DNA of 64,000 nt from Undaria pinnatifida (GCA_012845835.1 JABAKD010000030.1:8593805-8657804), one strand, 5' to 3'. Counted from the first letter of the stretch, positions 10,440 to 25,400 are shown. The notes: a model not told the origin generated them from the sequence alone. Numbers and translations are program-made.

Positions 10440-13400
10440 GAGGATTGCAGGACGAATGAAGGAATAAAGGGTGTGACAAAAGTTTGGTGAAGACTCACGA
10501 GTTTTCCACTTTTGATACGGTACCGTTGTCCTTGAGACGAGGTATAGTTTGTTTTTTTTGTGTGTATAGCTGAACCCTAACAGACGGTTCTATGCCTGTC
10601 ACTTGGGACGACATGCCGCTGCTGTTGTGAGGATTGAAGGGTGAATACAGGGTTTGGCTATATTGTTGTCAAGACGTAGAATTTCCCATTAATATCAAAA
10701 GCCGTTGATATATGATCCCTGGTACATGATACATAGTACCAGTATGTACATATGTAGGACTTTTAACGTTTCTTAATGTAAGGTTGAACCCAGTAACGAG
10801 CCGTTCTTTGCCTGCCGCCCGGCACAACACGCCACTGCTGCTATGAGGATTGAAGGCGGGAGGAAGGGACTGGCGGAGATTTTGGTCAATACTCAGGAGT
10901 CGTTTCTAACGACCAAACAAAATTTCCAAAAACTTGCTGTTTTGGCAAGAAAAAGTTGGCAATACTTTCCAAAAAGACGACAAAACTTTCTATCGCGACA
11001 CACTGCGCATTTGGCAAGTTTTGGATCCTTGGCAAGTTTTGTCATCATAACGCCCTCAGATTTTATTAAAACCCCTCACAGCAGCAGCAGGTAGCCAACG
11101 GCACGTCGACGCTCTCGACGGAGTAAATGCTGGCGCAGAAAGGACTCCAGGCACAGCCTATGTACCTGAGAGGTTGGCAGTCCTTCTAGCCCGGCCAAAT
11201 TCGCCTGGAAAAATCTAGGGCGGCTGCTGTTTGTGATGAGGCTTCAACACCCGCTCAAAACGACGCCCATGTGGCATCTACGCGGGCCTCACGGCCAGTG
11301 TCGCCAGCCCTATCATAGCTGCTGCCAATGACACTGTGTATCCTCCATACCTCCCGCTATTTCAGAAGTTAGAGCAAGGCTAGCATCGGGCGTCGTGGAG
11401 TGGTCTGGTTTTTACAACCTTGCGTTGGCGTTATTGGCCTAAAATGGCGAATAAAATGGCAAATCTCACTTTCCAAAAACTTGCCAACGAAGCGGAACGG
11501 AAATATCCAAAAAAAAATTGGCAAGTTTTTTGCTATTTTGGCGTGTCCAAATTTCCAAAAACTTGCCAAATTGGCAAGAAAACTTGCCACAAAAGTGTCG
11601 TAAGAAGTGCCCCTCAGTAGAATTTCCTGTAATATTTTTTATACCCTGGTAGACCACACCAGTGCTTGATACTCTTTTTGGGCACGATGCTCGTGTAAGG
11701 TACTTTATATATAATGTATATAGGTGTGGTTGAACACTTAACCAAGCGTTTTCTGCCTGCCGCCCGCGCAACACGCCACACTTGCCTGCAATCCACCGCT
11801 TTTTTTTTTTTCAAGTATGGCTGAACCGTAACTGATCGTTTTCTGCCTTCCACCCGGCACAACACGCCACCCTTGCACAGATCAAACAGGTCACGATCTA
11901 GACAATTTAGATCCATGATCATCTATCTGTCGTCATGGTATGTTGTGCAGGATATGTGTAGCACAAATTCAACGCGGGAAACGTGTGCTGTTAGATTTTT
12001 TTTTTTTTCAGATCACCCGGCTCTCACACAGCAATATCATCTATAGGCCATGCAGATCGCATAGACCAGGGATGTGTCTGCCCTGAAAGACATGGATTAT
12101 GAATCGGGATCTGACCTGTCCAATCTGTGCGCCCCTTGCCTTTCAATGCACGACGGTCGTGACGGCGACAACGACGAACGGCAGATCACAACGATATTTG
12201 CGAGAGGTGCGACAGCGGCGGGGACCTCCTGTGCTGCGATTTTTGTAATTTGGTGAGTAATGCCGGTCTCGTTTGAAATATACAAGGTATATGTATGGGC
12301 GTTTCACGGGTCTTGCATGACCCAACCCGTGGTCATGAGCCGACCCGCCGGTCGGGACAGGATTTTTTTTTGAAAATGTTGCGGATCGAGTCCGGTCGGG
12401 TCAGGAGGTGTTGAAATCTAGCTGGTCGGGTCAGGTCGGGTCGGGTCGGGTCGGGTCGGGTCAGGAGGTTTCCGGATCTCACGGGTAGGGTTGGGTCACC
12501 CTGTCCCGACCTGACCTGCGAAAAGCGACCCGTTCCGTGAAAACCCGTGGTATTTGAGGAGGTGGGCGCCGCTCCTTGCACGTTCGTTTCCTTTCCTCGC
12601 GCCACGTTTTACGCGTGATGTTCTTGCATGGTGGCACGTGGGGGCTGAGAGGATCGCGAGGGCCGCGACAACTTGAGGCGAATCAATCCAGCACCGCTCC
12701 TCACTTACCGTGTATCATACAGGAGATATTTGTTTATTTTTTTAATTGTTTCAAGCTTCTCTTTTCTGTGCCCTCGCAGGGCTCTTTCGATATGTCTTGT
12801 GTTGCTTTGCCTTCGCTCTCACACTTCTCGTTTTCTGCTCGGTCTCTGCGTGGAACTCACACCATTGCCGACACTGCCGCTGCCACGCCACCGCCGCCGC
12901 CGCCACCGCCGACTGGTGTTTCACAGGTGTACCATTTGCGTTGCGTGACGCCGAAGCTCACAGAGGTGAGGAGCTAATGTGCTTGTGATCGAATCGAGTC
13001 GACCAAGGGCCATACCTCCCCCCGCCTTCGCCCTTCCCTTCCCCCCTTCGCCCTGTTTTATGTGCTGCATTAGCTCTCCGTGCCATAGCGACGCAGCAGC
13101 CATGTACCGGGTGGTTTTGGGGGGATTTATGTGTCTCTCGGCCTGTTTGTGTTGGTCGTGCCTGCAGTTATTGGTTTCAGCCATTTATACCAGGTACCTG
13201 ATATACATTAGTAGACGTACTATTTTAATGTCGTACCTGATATACCTTATTTTGGCGTAGCTCGGTCACATGTCTCAACTCGCCCCCGTGTAAAGTCGGG
13301 GGTAATTTTGATGCTGCATTCCCTTCGGTTGATCGCGTGAGAGGGCGCAGCGGCGCGCTGCGAGAGCAAGCTTTTGCCGAAGGGCCACGACGCGTGGGTT

Positions 13401-16400
13401 TGGCCTACCCGGACGCGTGCTCTTGTTTCTTTCTTGCCGCCGTGTGTACCGAGAGGGGCGTGCCGTCTGCTGTTTAGCTGACTCTATCGAAAACAAATCC
13501 TTGTGTATAGCTAGAAAGCCCGGAGCGAGTACGGCACCAGCCTGGGGTGAAGCCTCATACAGGCATGCCGCGCGCGCTTCCAGTTGCTCTTGTTCGCGGT
13601 ATTGCAGAGGGAGAAGACGTCCTTACGACAGCCCCACAATACCACCTGGGGCGGTGATTTATTTCCACCTGGGGTTGAGGTGTTCGCGAGGACAAGAAGC
13701 CTGCCTTGCATGCCTTGAAGTAACCGTGGATGCACAGGGCGCCAACAATGTACGAGCCGCTGGCAGGCGGTCTTGGAGGGGGGGCTGCGTTGTTTGTTTT
13801 GGAAGCCCCACCTGACGTCGCGCACGGCGCCAGTAGGAGCTGCCCGGCGTGCGAATTGCATTTGCTATGCGGCGAACCTTTAGCCTCTCCCCCTTCGCTC
13901 TTATTTTTGTTCTTGTTTGTATGCTTTTTTCTGTTGTTGTTCGTGTTGTTGTTGCTGTTGTTGTTGTTGTTGTTGTTTTTGCTCTGGTGCTGGTTCTTTC
14001 GTACATGCCCTTGCTCGTGCTGTTGCTGTTGCTTTTGCTGTTGCTCTTGTTTGGTGCTCCTGTTATTATTGCTATTGCTCTTGTTCACCCCCCCCCCCCC
14101 TCTCCCCCGCTGTCCTTTTTTGGACAGCTTCCGGACGAAGAGCTGTGGATGTGCCCGGCGTGTACTGCCGAGGTCACCAATCGACAGGTACAGCCAACTC
14201 TATTAAACGAGCCGTTAAAATCTCCTCCCCGTATCGGTAGTGCTTGTTCCATGCGGTCCATGGGCCTGCCCCCTTCCGGCATCTGTGGTGCTTGCTTCTT
14301 GTGGCACATGAGCCCCCCCCCACCTTCCGCGACGAACCTTTTCGACGGGTTGTGTTCCCCCGAGCTTCAGCAGCATATCTCTGACGAAAATGCAAGGGCC
14401 ATTTGGGTGTTTATGTTGATACCCCAACGGTAGTTATATTCCGTCGAGAGTGGTAGGTATACCAGGTGAATATGATTGTGCGATTGTGGAGGGAGGTACT
14501 CCTATGCGCGGTGAAGGGAAAAGTAGACAGCAAGAACGTGGTTGGTTGGCGGTGCCCCCGCCTCCCCCCCCGCGCGCGCGCGCACTAGACTCGCCGAGGG
14601 TAAAAAATTGCGATGGACCTGCTGATGTGTCGTGCTTCGTGTCACTTGTAGTCGACGTACCGTGTCTGGTACTTGGTACAAGGTTCCCCTTCGGGGTGTT
14701 TTTTTTTATATCCCGGGGGCATCGCAAGCCGAAAAGGGGGAACACAGGTGTTTTAATCGTACGTATGGGCTACTCCTTTTTTTTTCGCTGCTGTATGTTT
14801 TGTATACCTGTTATCGTATGAGCTCCTACGATGTGTTTTTGATTGTTGCGTTGGACGTGTTATTGTCGTCGTGGTTCGATCTCCTCCTGCTGCTGTGCAC
14901 CAACCACACACATACACCGTGATTGGCGCGAAGGTGGGAGAGCTTGGAGCGTTGTACCGCTGCTGCTGTACTGCTGTACTGTATGCATACTGATTTTGCG
15001 GCCGCGAGGCTGGGTGGCTGCTCTTGAGAAAGAAAGATCCGCCGCCCTTCTTGATCGTTTTGTGTGCTTATGGCCTATGACGGCACGCACTCCATTCACA
15101 TATACATACAGAAGCACCATCCGTGGCTGTCACAAAGGAGTGCTGCTGCTGCAGCTGCTGCCGCGTCGTAGCAGAGAGCAGAGAGGGTGAAAAACTTTAA
15201 CTGACGATTTTGTATAGCGGACGGAAGAGCGAAGCTCGCTTAAAAAGTGTGAGCGGAGCGGGCTATTTTGACGGAACAAAAAACTGTGGGGTTTTCCATG
15301 GCCCTATTCGGCTCAGCGAGGCGGAACGCGACCCCTTGACATAAGAGCCAGCTCAGCGACTTTTGAATGCTCAGAGCACGCGCCACGGAGCTCGGCGGGG
15401 ATCCGGACATACGTTGTATTGTACCGACGGACCCCTTGCTTGCCCCGCAGATTAAAGCGCGAAAGAAAAAACTTCGACCGCCGAAGAATAGCACGCCAAA
15501 ACAAAAAGTGCATATTTTACGTACCGGTATACAGATCATATTTGTATACCTGTTACTGCATAGCGGCACTGTTATTGGTAGTAACAGCATGTATGTCGAA
15601 GAATTTTCATGGTTGTGTGCATAATACCGTCAAGCCGGGTCTCGTGTTCCTTGAAAATCCGAATCATGCATATCGGCAGCAACACTGCATCGGCAACGTC
15701 ACTGTTTGTGGCCACCTTGGTTGCGTGTTATGGACACAAGGGACGAGCCGGTTGGGCCGCTGATGGCGCCAGGCGAACGAACCGCCGCTCCGGTTGCCGG
15801 TTGTTCTTTTTTTTTTCCTTCTTTTTATCTAGCCCCAGGGGTTTCATCGACCCTGTTTGCGCCGAGGGTACAGGGGCTGCCAGGGGCGGATTCGTGACCG
15901 TTTCTCTTGTGGATTGCGCGGGTTTCTGCGTTTTTTTTCCCACGCGAACGGCTCCGAAGTGCCTTTCCAGTTTCGTACGTCGCAGCTTTTTATTGTTATG
16001 TATGTATCCTCTGTCGGATGGAAAAAATAAGCTCAAGCTCATCACGCTTTCACGTATTTTGATACACGTCGTTGGTATTCCACTAGCGTTATCGATTATA
16101 CCCCAGTATTATACGTAAAAAGTAAAATTCAGGGCCTTTCACGGGTCGGATAACGTCTCGGTATATCGGTCGGATCGGAATAAGACGACGTGACCCGACT
16201 CGTGAGACTTGAAAGCCTCCTGGCTCGACCCGTTCTGACCCATCACTTTTCGGTCATCCCCTAACCCGACTCGACTCGATTCGCGAGTATTTGAAAACGT
16301 CCTGACTCGACCCGCGGGCGAGTCATGACCCGTGAGAAGCCCTGGTAAATTTGACAAAGATAATGGACGGACGGGTACATGATTGATGCGGCAGTGGGCA

Positions 16401-19400
16401 TCCCGATTGAAGGGCACGCAAGATAAGAGCAGTAGGGATTTAGGAGCGCTCAAGTCGGTGTGCCCCGCCGTGCTAAAAGCCTTACATGCCCCACTATGGA
16501 TGCGAGCTAATGTGTGCTTAAACGTTTACCTTTACAGCTGAGGACCCTTTTTGGGGACAATTTTGTTTGAAGTTAGGGTAGGGAGGGATTTTGGGGGCTC
16601 TAAAGGGGTTAAGGGGCGCCTGTTTCGGCTTGCCACGGGGTGGTCTTGAATCGGGGTAGCCACTGCGGTAGCGTTAGTGGAACGTATTGTTTTTTGTTGA
16701 TGATACCCCCTGTATGATGCCTGGTACGTACATGAGGGCATAGTCGATAATGATGTTGGGCATAGGGGTGTCATCCATAACGATACAGCATGTGCTGGCA
16801 AGAAATACAGTTTTAATCAATTCGCGAGAGACGTATTGTACAACTATGACGAAAAGGCAATTCGAAGCCGTTCGCGAAAAGATACCAAACGCAGAAGCGC
16901 GCGCGACCCACGGAAGAACTGCTGTCACGACTCCGCCTGTGACAGCCCCTGCATTAAGCCCTCGGCGCAAGCAGAACCGCCACAAAGAAGCGAGAGAATT
17001 CTCCTCGCGCTTTATGGCAGCAAGGAGGGACACACCGGGACGACGGTTCATTCAACTGGCGCCAGTGGTGTACCACTTCATGTACTGGTATATTTTTGGT
17101 GGTGGGTAATCGAGGAAAACAGGTAGTCGACAATCGACAGGCACGTGCGCCTAAACTCTCTCGCTTCAAACCCAAGCATGCCCATGCTCACGCACACGTG
17201 TCTCCCACCAAACACCCTGATTATTGATCCCCACGCCGATCAAAACCGAGCGTTGGCCACCGCAAAACGAGGCTTGGTCTCAAGCCAACGAACAAATATG
17301 TTGAATACTTGGTGACCTACCCTCCTTTTTGGAGCTCGATTGCGGTGGTGGCCTCCCCATAGTGCCGGTGTGTGCTAGCCAATTAAATCCCGGCTGTATA
17401 CCGGACACCGGCAATATTATTCGGTGTAATATCGTTACCGGTACCGGTATGTATAAGCGGCTTCCAGTCGTGCCCATAGCGACTTCACCGCCGCCATGCA
17501 GTGGGTACCCCGATTCAAGAGCCACGAAGATAAGAGCGTTCGGGACTTAAGAGCGGTCGAAAACGGCACGTACTAAAAGCTACCAGGTGTATATTTTCCA
17601 CTACAGGTAAAGAGCACTGCGTAGTTGCGAGCGCCTGCTTCGGCTTGTCACGGGGGTGCTCTTAAACCGGGGCATGCGTTGTACCGGCAATAGGCACTAC
17701 TCGACCGGCAGCGTGAGGATGACCCCCCACTGTCTGTACCCCTTTTGGGCGCACGCGTTCCCTCGCGTTCGTTCGCTCGCATACACACTTGTTCCTTTCG
17801 CGAAAATGAACTAACCGCACGCCCACCACTTTTGATCAATGTTTACGATGACGGTATCACTTGATAGCCCGGTCGCCCGCGGTGGTCTAGTGGTTAACTT
17901 CGAACACTGCTACGGTTGGACTCAGGGGTTCAAATCTCGGTATTATTGGGATTTTTATGTCCTAGAGACACCAACTAACTGCCTAGAGCGCTTTCTAGCG
18001 TGGGTAAGCATAATTCGGCGCGAGTCGACGAGGGAAGAAAGCACTGGATTATTTTTCGCGATAATTGATGAAGGCGCGTGCCGTAGTGGGGAGGGGGGGG
18101 AGAAGAGCCTGCTTGGTCAACCCGGGATCTGAGTGACGTGTAGGGAAAGAGAAGGTGGAAGAAAAAATGCGAAGATTTTTGGTGGGATGAGCCAAAAAAA
18201 AAAAAATCTTGGAAGTAAAATGAACAAAAATAGCATGTATATTTTCGCAGGCTCTTCAGTTGAGGCATTCACTATGATACCGTGGTGCATACCTCACCCC
18301 AATGCTGACTTTTTGGAGGACAACAAATCCTATTAGGCCTCCGGGTTGTTGACGTAAGGAGCTCTCTAAGTGTACCTTGCCCGAATGTTGACTTTTGAGG
18401 AAAAATTTAAGATACGAAATCGCAGCATTTTTTTTTTTTTTTCTTTTGTGTGTGTGTGTGTGTTTTTTTCTCGTCTTTTATCTTCGAGCACCTTTGCGTT
18501 CTCTTTCTCCTTCCCTTTGATAGGCGTCACTCAGATCCGGGTCCACTAAGCAGGCTCTTCTCCCCCCTCCCCATTACGGTATGCGCCTTCTTTTTTTCGC
18601 GGTAAAAATTCAGCATTTTCTTGCCTCATCGACTCGCGTCGAATTGTGCAGTGAACAGCCCTAAAAAGGCCTGCGGAATTTGCGTTTTCACGATTAACCT
18701 TGAAAAGTGTATTTTTCGTTTTTTATCTACAAGCTTGAGTCTTCCGCGCCAAAATTATTGGGGGGATATCGTAATTCCTCCGTTGTTGAGGAGCTCCGAC
18801 AGTTTTCCGTCGTCTTCTTTTTTTTCTCTTATTTTTTTGCTTGCAAAAATAGTATGGTGTGCTGAGCTTGCATAGGTTTTGCCCTCGCCTTCGTTCGCGA
18901 TTGGCATTGCACGGCCAAATCGCCTTTGCTATATTTTGCAGCGTGTATCTCTGTCTCGTTGTTTGTGGCCACAGAGCTCGTCTCTCGTGCTCTGTAGAAG
19001 AGGCATTGGCACGGACACTGGCTGTGCTGGATGTGGACGGCCTGAAACATCACTTTAATTCGAAGAACACATGCACAGTCTGAAACAAATGTTGTGGCCC
19101 GTTCGTGCTATATTCCACTATCGTAGCCCGTCTCCACCCCCACAGACACGCTGTGCTGTGCTGTTGTAACGAAACCTCGCTCGCTCGCGGCGAACGTCCA
19201 CGTTTTCAGACCACGAAGCGACGGCGCTTGGAAGACGGAGGACGGGCCGGATCGCCGGGTCCGGGTGGGGGGGGTCGATGTCAGGGCTCACAGCAGGACA
19301 AGGTACCCGCTTTCCACGGCGTGAAGACCGAAAACGATGCTTTCCGAGCGTTCGTGCTCTACAAGAACCAGGTGTTGGACATCGGGCTCTATCCCACGGC

Positions 19401-22400
19401 ACAGACTGCGGCGCGGGCTTACGATCGCAAGGTGAGGGAGGAGAGCGGGACGGAGGCGTTGTGGGGGGGGGGGGGGGGGGGGGGAGGACGCGAGTGAGCG
19501 CGGGGCTTAACCACTTTAGAACTGAAACCTTGTTTTTTTGGGAACTATTTACCTAATCCCTGGCGTTGTTGTTTTTTTTTTGTAGTTTTTTGTGGAAATT
19601 TGCACACATGTTTTGTGGGGCACAATCTGCTTGAAATTTGTGTGGGGTCGTTTTTTCGTTAATAAAAAAAGGGCTCAGAAAATCCTCTCTTTCAGTGGTT
19701 CGATGGAAGCAACAGCTAGAAAGGAGTGGAAACCCTAACGGGGAGGGGGAGTGGGGGTGTACTCGATATGCATGCATGGCCGTAGTTGTATGGCCATAGC
19801 TATGAGACCCTCGCATTCGTACTATGCCGGGACGGAGCATGTCGGGTTTTCACCGACCAGGCAGACATTGCTTGCGCCATGCGCGAAGCGCCGTGAGGTG
19901 CTCGGTGAGTCGCATGAAGGGTGAGCAGCATCCTACTAAGAACCGCTTGTGAGGCGGACTTGCATATGGATGGTAGCTTCAATGAGGTAGTTTAATTTCC
20001 GGCATGGCCGCTTCCAGAGACAGCAATGGGAGTAGTGTGTAACTTCCTCGTGCGTGCCTTACCATGAGCACTACCTGGTACCAGGTAAGTGATACCATCA
20101 TTCCCCTTGTGCGGAGTAAACGTTCACCCCGCACAAATGATCTAACTCGACCGCCAGCTGTGATCAACCGCCAAAAAATAAAGAAACGGTACCCTGGTGG
20201 TCTAGCTCAAGTAGTGAGCGGCATGTTTTACAGTGTCATTGCCAACCGACGCCAACCCAACCTATATACAATACAAGGGGGAGGGAGATGAGGAGGGAAA
20301 GACGAGTAAGCGCATGTCGAGTGGCCGTAAATCGGTCAATCACGTACGAACATTTAATTCGACACTAAAGGCATTGACGTGTTGACACGGTCGTATCAGC
20401 AACGAGAAGACGCCCGTGACAACTTGCTCTTACCCCTATTCGTACTTTAATCCCTATTGTTTACTTTTATCCCTATTCTTACTCATCCCTATTATTTACT
20501 TACGCTTAAGTCTCGTTATTGTCCTTCACTGTTTTCTTTTTTTCTTCTTTTCCGTGCGTTTTTTTACCGTCAGGCGCTGAGTCTTTTTGGAGACGCGGCT
20601 GTCTGCAACTTCGCGGCCGACGAGCAGGTGGAGGTGGAAGGGGTTGGTGCCGATGGGAACACGGTGAAGGTAAAAAGGCGTGCGGCACAATGTGCGCTAT
20701 ATATATACGATGATTCTTTTTTTGGGGGGGACAGGGATTTGGTCAGGAATTTTTTCGTCTCGGCCTCAGTATGGGATTCTCGAAACTGGAATTTCTCGGT
20801 CAAATCACTTCGTTCGAGCGTCATCTTCGGGGGGCGGCTCCAACGCCCCTCACCCTGCCCTATCCGCTCCGCACCTCGACGTGAACGCGGATGGAGCCTG
20901 GGCGGGACAAGCGAGATTTGCGCAAAATTTTGTATTTTAACGGTACTCTCCAGTTATTCTTCGTATCTTGATGTATGCCAAGATATTATTTCCAAATTGG
21001 CGTCATATTGAACAAATAATATTCACTGTAAAAAAAATCCCCATGGTACCGCGGAAGGTATCATTGTAGTGTATTCAATTATTGGATTTCGGTAGGTACG
21101 TACGTACATGGGTAGAAGTGGCAAGCGCACGCATGCCTAAAACGAGGAGAGGAAGTGATTCCGATTACTGCACCAGAAAAAAGCCACACAGCAGCAGTAC
21201 GAGTGGCTGCGTCCCCGGCCCCGAGGGTGGTAGTTCAGGCATATCGACATAGTTTGTACTCATGCCAAGTATTATAGGTACGAGTAAGGCACACGCACTG
21301 ATTGATGCTGTATTTCACACACGCTTTTGGTCTGACTTATTGCATGGATGGGGAGGGCGTACCAAAAAACAGGAAATCACTTTTCGGCATAAAATACAAG
21401 GGGAAAAACCGTTCCTGTTGTTAGCTGCGCCGCGCGAAGGTCGTAGTAGGCAGTACACGGTATCCACGGAAGAAACCAGTGGCATGCATTCGTCCCGGTA
21501 TCGCACCGGCGGATGGTTATTTTCCCCTAGAAGACTTTTGTGGAGAAGTTTAGGCGGTGTGGAAGGCGTGCTTTGTTGTTGCTGAGGTGCCTCTGTCTCC
21601 GTTGCTGTTTTGGTCGTTTGCCGCGTCAACTGGAAAAGCGGTCGTGTTGGTATGTAGCTGACAAATAATTTTGTGTTGCTTCCTACTTCACGTGCTCCTT
21701 GCTGCTGATTGCTGATTGATCATCTCTAGTGAGTTATATAGAGCCGGTCGCCCCGGTGGTCTATCTAGTGGTTACCATCGAATACTACTATTAATAGCGT
21801 TGGTCCTTGAGTTCAGTTACCACCGTGGTGATATTTTTTTCTTTATTCGCAGAAATGCAAGAATAGGATCAACTAACTGCTGGGAACGCCTAGCACCGTG
21901 GGTAGGTGCAATTCGACGCGAATCGACGAGGGAAGAAAATGCTGAATTCTTCTCGGAATTAAAATGAAGGCATGTACCTTAGTGGGGAGGGGGCAGGAGG
22001 GCCCGCTATGTGCCCCCTGATCTGAGTTATACTACGACTACTACTGGGAGGGAGGAAGGGAGGGAGGGAGGGCGAGAGTAGTGCAAGGACAATAAAGGGG
22101 ATGGAAAAAAAAACTGATACAAAATCGAGAACAGCTTTTCAGACGAGCTACACCACAACAAGTAATTACAGCAGTACAGTGGGGGTATTCCGATTCAAGA
22201 TCACCCTTTGACAGGCCGAAGCAGGCGCTCATTGCTCTTATCTGTTGTGGGAAGTATATGGCTGTTAGTGTGTCGGGACGTGGCGATTTGACCGCTCTTT
22301 TGTCCCGAATGGCTTCATCTTTGACGCTCTGGGTACCAACAACTGTTGTACTTCGAAGTATAGATTAATCCTGATGTCGAGCGTTTCGTACGAATTGCGG

Positions 22401-25400
22401 TCGCAGGACGAATGTTTGCCCTACTCGAGTAGTTTGCAAGAAAACCCGCGAAAATACTAGCGAGCTTAGTTTTTTACCCAAAAGTAAGCGAATGAAAACG
22501 GGATTTTCAGCAATTGTTTTCGTTGTCGCATAAGCGACAAAGCGATGATTCTAGTATTCCATGATTATTCGACCATTACGCGATTCAAATACGCACTGTT
22601 TTGGCCTCGACATTTCAGGCCTTTTTCCACGGTTAATATGCTCGAGTTGTGCCAGTCTTTCAAGTCCCATTTATTATGCCGTTTTGCTTTGAACAGCTCA
22701 CTTTTGTTTGAAATTGTGCTTTTAACCGGGGGGGGGCTGAATCCTGGACACAAATCGCTCTATTTCGTCCATCTGTGTTGCGTTTGTGGTGCTGTTGTTG
22801 CTGTTCAAGTGTCTTATCATCCTCATTTTGAGCGTGCTTGCTCGGCACGCCACCCTGATATAGGCTTGAAATCGTTTTTTTGTGCGACCTATCATGCAAA
22901 TAGCTGGTCGAATTGCGTTCGCATTGCAAATGTTTGCCGAATACGGAAGTATGCGAGAAAACCCGAGTCGGTCGAAAAACTATTGGATCAAGGCCCACCA
23001 GCCAATCAAGAATAAGCGAATGGGGTCGGGGTTGACACGCCGTGCGGGGAGATATCGACCCGGGAGATCATCGTTATAGTTCCCGCGTTGTTGGAGCTGT
23101 AGAGATTCGGAGGAATTCTGAACCGGAGATGGGGCCCTATCTCCCCCGTGTGCGACGAAACTGCCCCCCATTGGTTGGTGAGCCTCTATCATCCTCCTAG
23201 TGTGGGGCGGCGCTGTGGAGCTCGAACCAATCAGCGATTTCAGCCAACAGAATTGGGGTTTTCACACCATGCGGGGCGGTGACGACCCGAGATAACTCGG
23301 TTTTATTCCACGGTTTGTCTAACTTTTAGAGATATAGAATGACCTCTGGACCGGGGATGGGAACCTATCGTCCCCGGGTGGAACTGGCTCTATTATATAC
23401 GACCCCCAGCCAATCAGAGATCGGCCGGTTGGTTGGGTTGGGGATTATTTCCACACTGTGCGGGGAGGTATCAATCCCTGGTGATGTCCGTGTTCGTTCT
23501 GGGGTTGTCGGAGTTGTATATGTATGTGTGGAGGGATTATGATCGTGAGATAGGACCTATCGTCCCCATATGACGGTTACTTTATGTACGATCCCCGACC
23601 AATGAGCGACCAGCGATCAGACAAAAAGGCCATACCAGGTAATATATGTTTTGTTTTTTTTTCGTCTAAACCTCGAGCCTGAAATTCTTAACGGCCAAAA
23701 TCTTAGTGCAGTGCTATCGTGTACTACTAATACTCTATCTACCAGATAGCAACAAGTAGCAGCATTATAATAGCATTCGAGGAATTGAATGACGAAGGCA
23801 GCGACACCATGTTTCACGCCTAGAATACCCTCAGCGAGTCTCTCCACGATCAGACTATACACGCACAGACAGTCGGCCTGGGAGCCTCGGATCTAGATAC
23901 TATCATGCATGGTGTAGCAGAAGCTGGCTCAGTGCGCGCCTCTCAGTGGCTACGTAGAGAACATGCAGCATGCATGGCCACCCCCTTGCTGGTTCTGGAT
24001 GCTTAGTTGGATCAAACATCAAGAAACGCACTCAAGCCGTCTCTTTGTGGGCAGACCCTAGGCAGGGTCAGTCTGCGTGGGCTCGGATTTATCCGATCGA
24101 AATATGATTAAGCTCGGAATCGGTTTCACGCAAGAAACGGCACAAGTAGTCCACTGTCAGTCTATATCGATCTCTTGGCATTACTTTACATTCTACACGA
24201 CGCTAGACTATGTGTTGTGTGGTAACGGTTTTTACTCTCTATCGAATATTGAATCGAACAAATCGAAGTGCTGCCCTGCCCTGCCCGGAGCGTGGGTGCC
24301 GGCATTCGCCGGCACCTATGCGGAGCTCTTATATATATATAATCATATAATAAGTGGTTTACTTTTCGATGTCGCCTGCTCGTGTATCTGCGTGGCGTAA
24401 ACGAAGACAGTCTGACAAAATCGTCGAAAGCCTGCCACGTGCGCGATATATCACATCACATATTGGTAGCGGGAAGGGTTATCCGTGACGTAAATAAAGA
24501 CGGCCCGATAAATTGTCGAATGCCCGCCACGTACGCGATATATCATACAAGTATGTCACATGACATCCTGGTCTAATAAATTGTCGAAAGCCCGCCACGT
24601 ACGCGATATATCATGTATCATGTATCACATCACATCCTGGTAGTGGGTTGGGGTTACACTCATTTGTAGTGCGTACCCCCAGCACGACTTAGGCTCTTTT
24701 TTTTTTCCTCACACTTGTACTTTCCAGCTTCTGGACAAGCCGTGGTCACACGTGTCGTCCCTTTCCCCCCCCCCCCGGTTCTTGCCTTAAATTTTTGTCG
24801 CGCAGGGGGTTCAGCAATCCCACTGCTCGTCGATTTTTCTTCGACTGTTGCTATATAACTCACGCTCTCGCGCTTTCCGCAAGTCAATTTGTGCACAAGA
24901 AAAAGTCCCAACGAATTTATGCGAGTATGCACTCGGCGGGGCTCGAACTCACGAAACTGAACTATACCAGGCTCGAGGATAACCTGATACGCCAACGGGG
25001 CGACCCAACCCTACCCTCTACCAGGATGTGAAGACGTTCTTTTTTGCGGGCGATCCGTAAATAAACCCTCTGTTAGCTGACTATGCGTCGATGGCTAATC
25101 TTTATAGTAGGTATACCTTTTTGATAGTCACAGTGTGCCTGCGATGTCGCTTGCCGGTGTACAGCCCTAGCGCAAATTGAAATGGTACCAGGTGTCTTTC
25201 TGACAAATGTCGAAAGCCTGCCGCGGCTGAGAGGGGGTGGGGGCGGGGGCGGGACTCGGCAGTCGTCCGCGTGGTATAATATTTTACCATTGTTGTAGTG
25301 TGGGATGCTTCAATATTAGGTGCAATGGTTTGTACCAGGTATGCGGTTGCCTGTGGTAAGATTTTCTCTCTTGTATTTGTTTGATAGTGGCGTAGGCTTA

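Noticed and set aside
13849-14433. A 194-codon plus-strand frame rich in Val and Leu
   Set aside because: It reads through a GTT/TTG-rich intron tract. The real coding part here is the 60-nt PHD exon at 14128-14187; it lies in the same frame but is bounded by clear splice sites.
16750-17109. Plus-strand frame with a charged stretch (MTKRQFEAVREKIPN)
   Set aside because: It looks mildly protein-like but has no family motif and sits between MITE copies in an intron of the large gene. No phase-compatible splice sites joining it to neighbouring exons were found.
20185-20265. tRNA-like phrase GGTGGTCTAGCTCAAGTAGT
   Set aside because: It resembles an A box, but no B box follows and there is no cloverleaf, so it is neither a tRNA gene nor a clear SINE copy.
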